Shown here: positions 55,934-64,000 of the stretch, piece after piece
Layout of the letters: each line of letters opens with the position of its first letter
Numbering within the stretch: the stretch's first letter is position 1
Assembly: GCF_018100795.1 (NCBI RefSeq)
Contig: NZ_JAGJDY010000001.1
Span: 512,733-576,732 of the forward strand
Length of the DNA stretch: 64,000 nt
DNA from: Alteromonas sp. MMG017
Lineage (GTDB): Bacteria; Pseudomonadota; Gammaproteobacteria; Enterobacterales; Alteromonadaceae
Direction of reading: 5' to 3'
Made by a program: the position numbers and the translations under genes
The notes under the pieces: model-generated
Seen by the model: the letters and a program-made list of their open reading frames with translations, nothing else
Databases searched by the model: none
What the model was told of the DNA's origin: nothing

Positions 55934-56647
55934 ATGAATATTCCTATTTCACCCATTAATGAAGCTCGTTCAAAGGCAGCGCTTTTTGATAAGCACCCTC
56001 ATATATGGCGAGCTCGAGAGAAGCCTGTAAGCGAAAACAAGTTTTTGCTGGGTAATCATGTATTGGATGAAGCCCTGCACGGTGGTATCGCCACATCAGG
56101 CGTCGTAAGAGTTGCGTCGTTAACGGGTATTGGAGAAATCACGCTTTTTAAACATATTTTGACTGCGCATCGCACTCATAAACTGCGTGTATTTATAAAG
56201 CCACCTGCCCAGCTCCAAGCGCCCTGGCTAAGCAGCTTAGGCGTAGACTTAGAACAAGTCATCGTTGTGCTTCCAAAAACAGATCAAGAAGCCTTGTGGG
56301 CAGCAGAGCAATGCTTAAAAAGTGCAGCTTGTCATTGTGTATTGCTTTGGAATAACACCATGGATGCAAAAGCAGCGCGGCGTTTGCAAGTGGCGGCATC
56401 GCATAACGATACACTATGCTTACTGTTTACTTCCCCTAATCAACAAAGTGCTTCTTTTCCAATTACCCTAGATTTAAGTCTGCATATTCGCGATGCGCAA
56501 TTGGTTGTTAATATTATTAAACAGCGTCATGGATGGCCCGTAACCGATATTGTGATCCCCCATTCATGGACCCCTAACAACCGCGCCATTCAATCGGCCA
56601 TGCAAAATAATAAGAACACCGAGCCAGCATTACACTCGGTGATTTAA
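55934..56647 (+). CDS. imuA: ImuA, RecA-like/SulA-like component of the SOS mutasome
   Basis: A 237-residue protein with an ImuA-like RecA core. LLGNHVLDEALHGGIATSGVVRV opens it. LTGIGEITLFKHIL stands where RecA has Walker A but lacks the GKT, so ATP binding is doubtful. PAQLQAPWLSSLGVDLEQVIVVLP follows. ImuA works with ImuB and DnaE2 in damage-induced mutagenesis. The ATG at 55934 has no ribosome binding site, because the LexA palindrome ends two bases before it, so the mRNA leader is only about 20 nt. It overlaps imuB by 1 nt. Confidence 0.85.
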   Translation: MNIPISPINEARSKAALFDKHPHIWRAREKPVSENKFLLGNHVLDEALHGGIATSGVVRVASLTGIGEITLFKHILTAHRTHKLRVFIKPPAQLQAPWLSSLGVDLEQVIVVLPKTDQEALWAAEQCLKSAACHCVLLWNNTMDAKAARRLQVAASHNDTLCLLFTSPNQQSASFPITLDLSLHIRDAQLVVNIIKQRHGWPVTDIVIPHSWTPNNRAIQSAMQNNKNTEPALHSVI

Positions 56648-58050
56648 TGATGCTATGGGCTTACTTTTACTGCTATCAGTTAACTCTTGACTCCCATAAA
56701 AAAGATGGCGGATTCACAGAAGATGAAATACCCACTGTGGTTTATCACGAGCAGGGCAACCAAGTAGTGCAAGCTAATTCTCAGGCTATAAACGAAGGTG
56801 TTGAATGTGGTCAAGGCCTTGCACAGGCCGCAGCGCTCTGTCCTCACGTGCACATTTTAGCGTTTAATCGTGATACCGAAAAAGAGACCCTTCTATTTCT
56901 TGCACATCGGTTATACCCACTCGCATCAGATATTGTGATTGATGCTCACAACGCCATTGCTATTCGACTAGACAATTTACTGCAGTATTACGGTGGTATT
57001 GATGCTTTATGGCATGTCCTTACAAACGAACTACATTCTGCTGGTATTCACTTTTATTTCGCCACTGCATGGGGAGTGGATGCAGCACGCCTTCTCGCTA
57101 AAAATAAAACCAATCGCTATACCGATAATAAAGAAAACATAACTCTGTTATTGTCACGCTGTAAGCTAGAACAAACTGCCCTTGATTCGAAAACCATTGC
57201 CACACTTGCTAAAGTCGGTGTTAGACAGGTAGGCCAACTACTTAAACTTCCCGTCCATGAACTTGGGCAACGATTTTCAAACGATACTATTCGCTATTTA
57301 ACCGCACTGCGGGGGGAAACCTTTCCCAAATACGTTTTATTCAGGCCATCGATAAGCTTCAAGCAGTTAAAAAATTTATCGTATGAAGTGGAAAATACGC
57401 AACACTTATTGCCCAGCATTAAAGCGCTACTCATTACGTTAGAACACTACTTACGCGCACGCAATTTACTCACGCCATCTATTCTTTTTCAGGTGCATTT
57501 CAGAGAAGCAGAGCCCTTATCTATAGCGGTAAATGGTGCTATGCCTTTTGCCACGCAGAAAGACTGGTTAGCGCTGGTTGAGCTTAAAGTTGAAACCCTC
57601 TTGCTGCCCGAGCCCGCTATCGCTATATCCCTAACCTGCCAGCAATTCGAACCCATTGAAAACGATGGAAATGATTTTTTTTCCCATCGATTTACTTCAG
57701 TGGCACAAAAGCAACTTATTGGACGATTAAAAGCCAAATTAGGCGATAACAGCACGCTTCACCCTAAAGCTGGAAACAGCCATAACTTTGAAGGCATGAC
57801 AGTCAATCAAGTAGAGGAAACTACACCCGCCTATGCAGCCGATATAACTCCGGCGTTTTTGTTTAAGCGTCCCATGCCCCTTAACCAAGCGACACGTATT
57901 TGCTTTGGACCTATACGACTTCAAACGCAGTGGTGGAGTAGCGCGGCTAGCCAGAAAGATTATTTTATCGCTGAAACCAATCATGGTGTACGCTTGCTCG
58001 TCTTTAAAGACGTAAATGCCTGTTGGTGGACACAAGGTGTATACAGCTAA
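56647..58050 (+). CDS. imuB: ImuB, inactive Y-family polymerase-like protein
   Basis: A 467-residue Y-family fold protein. The catalytic acidic residues appear to be lost: the N-terminal Pol IV-type DMD segment reads LWAYFYCYQL, and the second motif reads VIDAHNAIAIRLDN. A helix-hairpin-helix region (TIATLAKVGVRQVGQLLKLPVHELGQRF) and a little-finger-like C-terminus remain. ImuB is the adaptor that links DnaE2 to the beta clamp and ImuA. It is joined to both neighbours by 1-nt overlaps. Confidence 0.85.
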   Translation: MMLWAYFYCYQLTLDSHKKDGGFTEDEIPTVVYHEQGNQVVQANSQAINEGVECGQGLAQAAALCPHVHILAFNRDTEKETLLFLAHRLYPLASDIVIDAHNAIAIRLDNLLQYYGGIDALWHVLTNELHSAGIHFYFATAWGVDAARLLAKNKTNRYTDNKENITLLLSRCKLEQTALDSKTIATLAKVGVRQVGQLLKLPVHELGQRFSNDTIRYLTALRGETFPKYVLFRPSISFKQLKNLSYEVENTQHLLPSIKALLITLEHYLRARNLLTPSILFQVHFREAEPLSIAVNGAMPFATQKDWLALVELKVETLLLPEPAIAISLTCQQFEPIENDGNDFFSHRFTSVAQKQLIGRLKAKLGDNSTLHPKAGNSHNFEGMTVNQVEETTPAYAADITPAFLFKRPMPLNQATRICFGPIRLQTQWWSSAASQKDYFIAETNHGVRLLVFKDVNACWWTQGVYS

Positions 58051-61000
58051 TGTATAGCGAACTTTTCTGTCAGAGCCACTATAGCTTTTTAACAGGGGCG
58101 TCTTCGCCTGCACAGTTAGTGACTACCGCCTCTTTTCTTGGATACGAAGCGTTAGCTATTACCGATGAATGTTCTGTAGCGGGCGTAGTGCGAGCTTATG
58201 CCGAAATTACACAGCAAAAACTCCCTATTAAGCTCATTATCGGCAGCTATTTTCGCTTCGATGATACCTTGTCTTTTATATTACTGTGCCCTAATAAAGC
58301 GGCATATACCGAACTATGTCGAATAATAACTAATGCAAGAAGACGTAGCCAAAAAGGTGAGTATCAACTTGCAGAGTGGGACTTACGTACGATACGTCAC
58401 TGCACGTTTATATGGCTTCCTACTACCGAGCAAGAAAAAGATAATTACTGGGCGACTTGGCTAATCAGCCAACCCAATATAAAAACGCACATAGGCGCAC
58501 AACGTTTACTTGATGGGTATGATCATCATCGATTTGCGACTTACACACAACTACAGGAAAAATTTGAATTTCCTATTATTGCGTGTACTGGCGTGCTTAT
58601 GCACCATGTAGATAGCCTACCACTACAACATGTTCTTCATGCCACCCAAGCACATACTCAAGTAGACAAATTGGGGCGAGCTGCACTAAGTAATGCTGAG
58701 CGTAGCCTGCGTACGGTTTCAAAATTAAAAAAGCTATTCCCTGAAAAGTGGATTTCCAATGCCATTGATGTGGCGAGAGGCTGCCTGTTTTCGTTAGCAG
58801 AATTACGCTATCAATACCCTTCTGAAATTATCCCCCAAGGTACATCGCCTACTAGCTATTTAAGAGAGCGTGTAGAAGCAGGCATAAAAGTGCGTTTCCC
58901 AGATGGCCTGACGGATGCCCTTAGAGCTCTTATTGAAAAAGAACTCTCACTCATTCGTGAACAAGAGTACGAGTACTTTTTTCTTACCATTTATGACATT
59001 GTTCAATTCGCTAAGGCGCGCAAAATCCTCTATCAAGGCAGGGGGTCAGCAGCCAACTCTATTGTGTGTTATTGCTTAGAAATTACCGCCGTTGATCCAC
59101 GGCAAATTAATGTGTTGTTTGAACGCTTTATTTCCAAAGAACGAAACGAACCACCTGACATTGATGTAGATTTTGAACATCAACGCCGAGAAGAAATTAT
59201 TCAATACATCTATGAAAAGTATGGCAGAGAAAGAACGGCTATTGCTTCTACTGTCATATGCTATCGCTTTAAATCGGCGTTTAAAGATGTGGGCAAAGCT
59301 TTGGGCTTCAGCGAGTCGCAATTAAGCTTTGTGATGAAGCAAATTAATCGCCGAGACAGTATCATTCCATGGCAGTCTCAGCTTTCAAATTTAGGGCTCG
59401 ACCCAGAAAATGAAAGGGTCAAAATTCTCATTAGTATTACAGAGCAACTTCTTGGTACCCCTCGACACCTTTCTCAACACGTTGGTGGCTTTGTTATTAG
59501 TTCAGGGCCATTGTATGAGTTGGTCCCTGTTGAAAACGCTGCTATGCAAGAGCGCACAATTATTCAGTGGGATAAAGATGATATTGAGACGTTAGGGCTA
59601 CTTAAAGTTGATGTATTAGCACTGGGCATGCTAAGTGCTATTCGACGCACTTTCGACCTACTTAACAAGCAATTCCCTGTCGATATAGATATTCCTTTCA
59701 TTACCAAGTTAGGCGATGACAAACAGGTTTACGATATGATTTGTCAGGCTGACACCGTCGGCGTATTTCAAATTGAATCTCGCGCACAAATGTCGATGCT
59801 GCCTCGTTTAAAACCTCGTCGTTATTACGACTTAGTGGTGCAAATAGCTATAGTAAGACCAGGTCCTATTCAGGGTGATATGGTGCACCCTTATCTACTA
59901 CGACGGCACGGAAAGGAAGCGATAACCTATCCTTCTGAAGAAGTGAAAGAAGTGTTGTCGCGCACCATGGGCGTTCCAATTTTTCAAGAACAAGTCATAA
60001 AACTGGCCATGGTAGCGGCTGGCTTTAGTGGCGGTGAAGCAGATCAACTACGACGCGCAATGGCGAGCTGGAAAAGAGACGGCCGTATTTTTGAGTTCAA
60101 AGAAAAGCTGATAAAAGGCATGGTATCACGAGGCTACGATGCCTCTTTTTCAAATAATCTATTCGAACAAATTAAAGGCTTTGCTGGCTATGGTTTTCCA
60201 GAATCTCACTCAGCATCCTTCGCCGTATTAGCTTATGTGTCTTGCTGGTTAAAGTATTATTTCCCTGTAGAGTTTTATGTTGCTTTGTTAAACAGCTGGC
60301 CAATGGGCTTTTATTCGCCTTCACAATTGGTACTAGATGCTAAGCGTCATCATATTACCGTACATGCGCCTTGTGTGAATGCATCAAATTACGAACATTT
60401 GATTGTTGAATGCAAAGGCGAGAAGCAAATTCAGCTTGGCCTAAGGCTTATTAAAGGTCTAAGTGAAAAAAGTGCTCAGCTTGTTGTGAGCCTCAGGCCG
60501 CCTACCGGGTTTGATAATATAGAGGCAGTACGTAAACTCGACATTCGTTCTGATGAGCTGGAGTCGCTTGCTAGCGCAGATGTATTTAGGAGCATTGCGG
60601 GCAATCGCTACCAAACACGTTGGCGACTAATGGACAAACAAACCAATTTACCGCTGTTTGAAAATACCCTTAATACGGATAGTTTTAGCACTGCCCCCAG
60701 CGTGGCTGAAAACTTGATTGAAGATTATGCATCTATCGGACTTTGTGTAAATGATCACCCTGTTGCACTTTTACACGAAGAACGAGATTTATGTTTTATT
60801 ACTTCAGCGAAAGCACTACTTTTAAAACCTCACAAATCTGTTGTAAAAATACTTGGGTGTGTGACTGGGCGACAAGCGCCTGGTAGTGCTGCTGGGGTCA
60901 CTTTTCTAACATTGGAAGACCATACAGGTAATATAAATGTCGTTATATGGCAGTCGACTGCACGTGCACAACATAAAACCTTTTTAAAAGCTAAACTTAT

Positions 61001-61121
61001 GCAGGTTAATGGTATTATTGAACGCTCTAAGGAAGGAGTGATTCATATTATTGCGGGAAAGTTAATTGACCGAACACCATGGCTTGAAAATATCACTATG
61101 CCATCCAGAGACTTTCATTAA
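58050..61121 (+). CDS. dnaE2: error-prone DNA polymerase DnaE2 (ImuC)
   Basis: A 1023-residue C-family polymerase. The N-terminal PHP domain starts YSELFCQSHYSFLTGASSP. The palm has YQGRGSAANSIVCY and PPDIDVDFEHQRR, with the catalytic Asp pair D370/D372 and D374 beside it. The segment VRPGPIQGDMVHPYLLRR follows. A helix-hairpin-helix (LIKGLSEKSAQLVVSLR) and a C-terminal OB fold (VTFLTLEDHTGNINVVIW) end the protein. It synthesises past lesions during the SOS response. The ATG at 58050 uses the last base of the imuB stop (TAATG). The longer frame from 58023 is not needed. Confidence 0.93.
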   Translation: MYSELFCQSHYSFLTGASSPAQLVTTASFLGYEALAITDECSVAGVVRAYAEITQQKLPIKLIIGSYFRFDDTLSFILLCPNKAAYTELCRIITNARRRSQKGEYQLAEWDLRTIRHCTFIWLPTTEQEKDNYWATWLISQPNIKTHIGAQRLLDGYDHHRFATYTQLQEKFEFPIIACTGVLMHHVDSLPLQHVLHATQAHTQVDKLGRAALSNAERSLRTVSKLKKLFPEKWISNAIDVARGCLFSLAELRYQYPSEIIPQGTSPTSYLRERVEAGIKVRFPDGLTDALRALIEKELSLIREQEYEYFFLTIYDIVQFAKARKILYQGRGSAANSIVCYCLEITAVDPRQINVLFERFISKERNEPPDIDVDFEHQRREEIIQYIYEKYGRERTAIASTVICYRFKSAFKDVGKALGFSESQLSFVMKQINRRDSIIPWQSQLSNLGLDPENERVKILISITEQLLGTPRHLSQHVGGFVISSGPLYELVPVENAAMQERTIIQWDKDDIETLGLLKVDVLALGMLSAIRRTFDLLNKQFPVDIDIPFITKLGDDKQVYDMICQADTVGVFQIESRAQMSMLPRLKPRRYYDLVVQIAIVRPGPIQGDMVHPYLLRRHGKEAITYPSEEVKEVLSRTMGVPIFQEQVIKLAMVAAGFSGGEADQLRRAMASWKRDGRIFEFKEKLIKGMVSRGYDASFSNNLFEQIKGFAGYGFPESHSASFAVLAYVSCWLKYYFPVEFYVALLNSWPMGFYSPSQLVLDAKRHHITVHAPCVNASNYEHLIVECKGEKQIQLGLRLIKGLSEKSAQLVVSLRPPTGFDNIEAVRKLDIRSDELESLASADVFRSIAGNRYQTRWRLMDKQTNLPLFENTLNTDSFSTAPSVAENLIEDYASIGLCVNDHPVALLHEERDLCFITSAKALLLKPHKSVVKILGCVTGRQAPGSAAGVTFLTLEDHTGNINVVIWQSTARAQHKTFLKAKLMQVNGIIERSKEGVIHIIAGKLIDRTPWLENITMPSRDFH

Positions 61122-61189
61122 GTCCAATTGCGTATATACACCTTTAACAGTGTTCGGTATTTTAGTATCAAAATAGGTAGGAGTATGGC

Positions 61190-61987
61190 ATGAAACAGGG
61201 GTTGTTTTGCCTTTTACTGATATGGATTAGTACGACGGCCACCGCTGATAAATTTATTGTGGGCTCACAAAACATAGAATATTACCCTCACTATAATTTT
61301 GCTTCTCCTATCGATAAGGGAGTAGGCTGGGCAATACTGGAAGCATTTTCAGAGTCATCCGGCCACGAATTTTCTTATCTATCGATGCCTGTTCGACGTC
61401 TTCAAATGGAAATGCTTAAAGGGCATGTGGATTTTGTCTATCCCGATAATCCCGGTTGGTATAACGATGTCACTAATAGCAAAGAAAAGTATTTCTCAAT
61501 TGCGCTCACCCGAGCGGTTACAGGTACATTTGTAAAACCCAAGAATGTTAATAAAGGTATTAACTCTATTAAGAGAATTGCTATGCCTCTTGGCTTTACA
61601 CCGGTAAATTGGCAAACGCGATTAGATCAAAACCTTATTAGAATAGTTTCCATCTCGGATACTTTTGCAGGTTTATCTTTACTCCAGTTAGAGCGTGTAG
61701 ACGCCATAGATTTCGAATACCATGTGGGTAATTACTATTCCAACCAGTCCCCTCAAATTGGTCCTTTCATATTAGATATTACTCTCCCTCACAATGAGAT
61801 CCCTTTTATGCTTTCTTCTCTAAGACACCAAGACGTCGTTGAGGAGCTAAATGCTTTTATAAATAACAACCCAACAATTATTGATTCAATTAGATTGCGC
61901 TATGGCATTACTTCGTTAGAAGCACTGACACAGCAAATACAAACTGAATTTAGTATTGAAGATAAAGACATTTGGCAGCCTCAATAA
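61190..61987 (+). CDS. periplasmic SBP_bac_3-like binding protein, copy 1
   Basis: A 265-residue protein with a signal peptide (ending ATA). The mature domain resembles family 3 solute-binding proteins: FIVGSQNIEYYPHYNF, GVGWAILEAFSESSGHEF, MPVRRLQMEMLKGHVDFVYPDNP. GTAGG-type ribosome binding site upstream. No ABC transporter or sensor is adjacent. It is paralogous to the next gene, with which it shares several near-identical blocks, so a tandem duplication is clear. Ligand unknown. Confidence 0.75.
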   Translation: MKQGLFCLLLIWISTTATADKFIVGSQNIEYYPHYNFASPIDKGVGWAILEAFSESSGHEFSYLSMPVRRLQMEMLKGHVDFVYPDNPGWYNDVTNSKEKYFSIALTRAVTGTFVKPKNVNKGINSIKRIAMPLGFTPVNWQTRLDQNLIRIVSISDTFAGLSLLQLERVDAIDFEYHVGNYYSNQSPQIGPFILDITLPHNEIPFMLSSLRHQDVVEELNAFINNNPTIIDSIRLRYGITSLEALTQQIQTEFSIEDKDIWQPQ

Positions 61988-62050
61988 GCGTTTATGCGCT
62001 ACTATTAAACTCTGTGTTCAATAATAGTATTCATTAATAAGGTAACCTCA

Positions 62051-62857
62051 GTGGGCTACATAAAACGGACTTTCTACTGCCTTCTCTTTATTTTCGGCGG
62101 CAATTTAGCGCAAGCAGAACAGTATATTATTGGTGCTCAAAATATTGAGTACTTTCCGCACTATGACTTTACTTCAAATGTTGATAAGGGTGTTGGCTGG
62201 GCAATTTTAGAAGCATTCTCTGAAGAGTCTGGACATGAGTTTGTATATCTAGACATGCCCGTTCGAAGGTTACAAATTGAATTAAATAAGGGGAATGTAG
62301 ACTTTGTCTATCCTGATAACCCTCGTTGGAATAGCGAAGATACAGCCTTAGGTGAAAAAACTTATTCTAAACCTGTTGCTCATACCTTATCTGGAACACT
62401 CATTAGATCGGAAGATATTGGAAAGGGGCTAAACTTCATTAAGAAATTAGCGATTCCACAGGGGTTTACGCCGGTTAAATGGCAAAAGATAATTGATGAT
62501 AACCTTTTATCTTTAGTTCCGATTGAAGAAACTTATAATGCACTTTCACTACTTCAACATAAAGAAGTGGATGCTGTAGATGTTGAATATCATGTTGGAA
62601 AGTATTTTACGCAGAGTTACCCTCAACTAGGTCCTTTTTCCGTTGATGTTACACTTCCTTTTATTGATGTCCCTTTTCTATTATCCACTTTACGTCACCC
62701 TGAAATAATAAAAGAGCTAAACCTATTTTTAGCGAATAACCCTAGGTTGATATCTACCATTTACGAAAAATACGGTATAAGTCTACCTGCAGACCTTATA
62801 GAAAGGTTTCGAACAGAGCAAAATGTTGAGAAAGACGATGTGTGGAAACCCCTGTAA
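62051..62857 (+). CDS. periplasmic SBP_bac_3-like binding protein, copy 2
   Basis: A 268-residue paralogue of the preceding gene. It keeps YIIGAQNIEYFPHYDF, DKGVGWAILEAFSEESGHEF and MPVRRLQIELNKGNVDFVYPDNP, but differs in many other positions, so the duplication is not recent. It has a signal peptide ending LAQA. The start is GTG at 62051 with AAGGTAA upstream. The ligand is unknown. Confidence 0.75.
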   Translation: MGYIKRTFYCLLFIFGGNLAQAEQYIIGAQNIEYFPHYDFTSNVDKGVGWAILEAFSEESGHEFVYLDMPVRRLQIELNKGNVDFVYPDNPRWNSEDTALGEKTYSKPVAHTLSGTLIRSEDIGKGLNFIKKLAIPQGFTPVKWQKIIDDNLLSLVPIEETYNALSLLQHKEVDAVDVEYHVGKYFTQSYPQLGPFSVDVTLPFIDVPFLLSTLRHPEIIKELNLFLANNPRLISTIYEKYGISLPADLIERFRTEQNVEKDDVWKPL

Positions 62858-62993
62858 TAATTACTTATTTCAAGGAAATTATTAAATCGCTAAAAATTCA
62901 TAAGCATTCCAAACAACGTTAATACTCTGAAAATGATAGGTTTTTATTTCTGGTCATGATTTTGCTTCTCTCCTTGTATATAAAGGAGACAAC

Positions 62994-63521
62994 ATGTTCA
63001 AACATACATTCAAACTTACCGTCCTAGCTTTGCTTTTAGTACCAAGCTTAGCGCAAGCCAAACAAACCGTCAGCGTTGATTACATGAATGGTTTTGACGA
63101 TATCGAAGGTATTCGATTTGCCTATCGCCCCATAGAACATAACTTAAGCACTGGATGGTTTGGTGATATCAAACTTTACTGGGAGCTTAGCGCATACCAT
63201 TGGGAATACGGTGAAGAAAATAACCATAGCACAAGCTACGCGCTATCAATCACGCCAATTTTTATGAAACAAATTAGCACTGTGTATGACTACCCTTTGT
63301 ATGTTGAAGCAGGTATAGGGGCAAGTTTCATTAATGATGAGAAAGTAGCAGGTAAGGATATAGGATCTAATTACCAATTTGAAGATAGGCTCGGCTTAGT
63401 GCTTGAGCTTGATGAAAGCCAACACGTCGCTTTGCGCTACATGCACTTCTCTAATGGTGGATTTAATAGTGACAACCCTGGGTTGGATTTCATGAACCTG
63501 TCGTACGCATACAGCTTCTAA
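62994..63521 (+). CDS. PagL-like lipid A 3-O-deacylase (acyloxyacyl hydrolase family)
   Basis: A 175-residue outer-membrane protein with a signal peptide (ending LAQA). It forms an eight-strand barrel-like pattern and ends in the aromatic strand LSYAYSF. The segment LRYMHFSNGGFNSDNPG carries the His-Ser-Asn catalytic motif of PagL. It would remove an acyl chain from lipid A and modify surface immunogenicity and permeability. The ATG at 62994 follows AAGGAG. It stands alone on the + strand. Confidence 0.82.
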   Translation: MFKHTFKLTVLALLLVPSLAQAKQTVSVDYMNGFDDIEGIRFAYRPIEHNLSTGWFGDIKLYWELSAYHWEYGEENNHSTSYALSITPIFMKQISTVYDYPLYVEAGIGASFINDEKVAGKDIGSNYQFEDRLGLVLELDESQHVALRYMHFSNGGFNSDNPGLDFMNLSYAYSF

Positions 63522-63938
63522 TAGTCATTACTTCTAGTGTAGTGGGCTGCATGACCATAACTACTTTTATGTCTATTCTACTTGGTGAGTCTTATGAGAA
63601 TATCTAAATTTGCTAAATTGAAAACTTATTTTCTAAAACAGTCAGATAAGCTATGGCGTGAAATCTGTAGCTTAGCCTACTAGATATATGTAATTTTATA
63701 CTAAGTGATTTACTATGAAGCATGTGAGGGCGTTTGTTTTACCCTGATGTCATCAGCAGCAGAGCATCTTGATTTAGACCTTCATATCCCCCTACTTCAT
63801 ACCGGAAAGTCACAGTTGCTTTTCACTAGTTTTCAATAAGATCTTAATGGCAGACTTTGGCAACTGACTTACAGAGAAGCTCTTCTAGATAAACGCTCAT
63901 TGATTAACACTTATTGATAGGTGCTAGTTCACGGGCAT

Positions 63939-63960
63939 AGTGCTGACTAGCACTTTTCTT
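63939..63960 (+). terminator. possible + strand terminator
   Basis: AGTGCT and AGCACT arms around GACT, followed by TTTCTT. A larger 8-bp pairing (63921-63928 with 63946-63953) competes with it. It could end the pagL transcript, though 420 bp away. Confidence 0.4.
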
Positions 63961-63966
63961 CAGGCA

Positions 63967-63998
63967 TAAAAAAAGGGCTATCCGTTAGGATAGCCCTT
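63967..63998 (-). terminator. terminator for a minus-strand gene outside the window
   Basis: An 11-bp stem, AAGGGCTATCC (63973-63983) with GGATAGCCCTT (63988-63998), around GTTA. The A-run at 63967-63974 gives a T-run on the minus strand, so the served gene should lie to the right of this window. Confidence 0.75.
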
Positions 63999-64000
63999 CT

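Larger units (their letters stand above)
63522..64000. other. gene-poor stretch at the window end
   Basis: About 480 bp with no supportable gene. Two short plus-strand frames of 29 codons (63595-63684) and 30 codons (63747-63839) start with ATG, but nothing links them to a known family. Two terminator-like hairpins close the region. Confidence 0.6.

Noticed and set aside
63595..63839. Two ATG-started frames of 29 and 30 codons after pagL
   Set aside because: Too short to judge by composition, no similarity recognised, and only the first has a weak ribosome binding site. Left unannotated.

Overview
The window looks like the chromosome of a marine gammaproteobacterium of the Alteromonas type. 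The evidence is the housekeeping set (radC next to coaBC, slmA, rpmB-rpmG, mutM, coaD, a Kdo kinase, ubiC-ubiA, ubiK, kbl-tdh, rep), a Gram-negative envelope gene set, and several families common in Alteromonadales (DUF2960, DUF1820, YjbEFGH). The genus is inferred from gene content and order, not from a database search.

Left part (1-16.8 kb): after the 3' end of lldP lies a dense, AT-rich defence island. On the + strand are an SF2 helicase with an N-terminal Vsr/DUF559-like nuclease region and a C5-cytosine methyltransferase. Converging on them from the right is a six-gene minus-strand unit: MutL/MORC-like GHKL ATPase, Z1-domain ATPase, DUF4420-type PD-(D/E)XK protein, AIPR protein, a protein with two GHKL ATPase modules and a histidine-kinase-like C-terminus, and a protein with a receiver-like N-terminus. 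The first four match the set known as the Mza (MutL-Z1-AIPR) anti-phage system. The last two look like an added two-component-type sensor/regulator pair. The first four genes are joined by 1-nt stop/start overlaps.

16-21 kb: an HNH-like zinc protein, a DUF2960 protein, a remnant of a YeeE/YedE transporter gene, an NhaC-type antiporter, and a 2-kb islet with a hipBA toxin-antitoxin pair between a complete tRNA-Arg(CCG) gene and a 43-bp copy of its 3' end. The hipBA promoter region has four operator-like repeats at exact 28-bp spacing.

21-41 kb: mostly core genes. They include a cytochrome c5, a GAF-GAF-GGDEF-degenerate-EAL protein, rep, ubiK, ubiC-ubiA, a solitary secreted FliL-like protein, a kbl-tdh-glpE-glpG operon, a binding-protein/porin/GGDEF-EAL operon, LPS-core genes (GT9 and kdkA), coaD, mutM and rpmBG.

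41-50 kb: a surface-polysaccharide block (CDP-glycerol-type transferase, cytidylyltransferase, YjbEFGH) sits between rpmBG and radC, which are neighbours in Escherichia coli. Then come radC, coaBC and slmA, without dut between the last two.

50-64 kb: a rhamnosyltransferase-like protein, a secreted M28 peptidase, DUF1820 and DUF885 proteins, and an SOS-controlled imuA-imuB-dnaE2 mutagenesis operon with a LexA-type palindrome on its promoter. These are followed by two tandem paralogous periplasmic binding proteins and a PagL-like lipid A deacylase. The last 480 bp hold no convincing gene and end in a terminator serving a gene outside the window.
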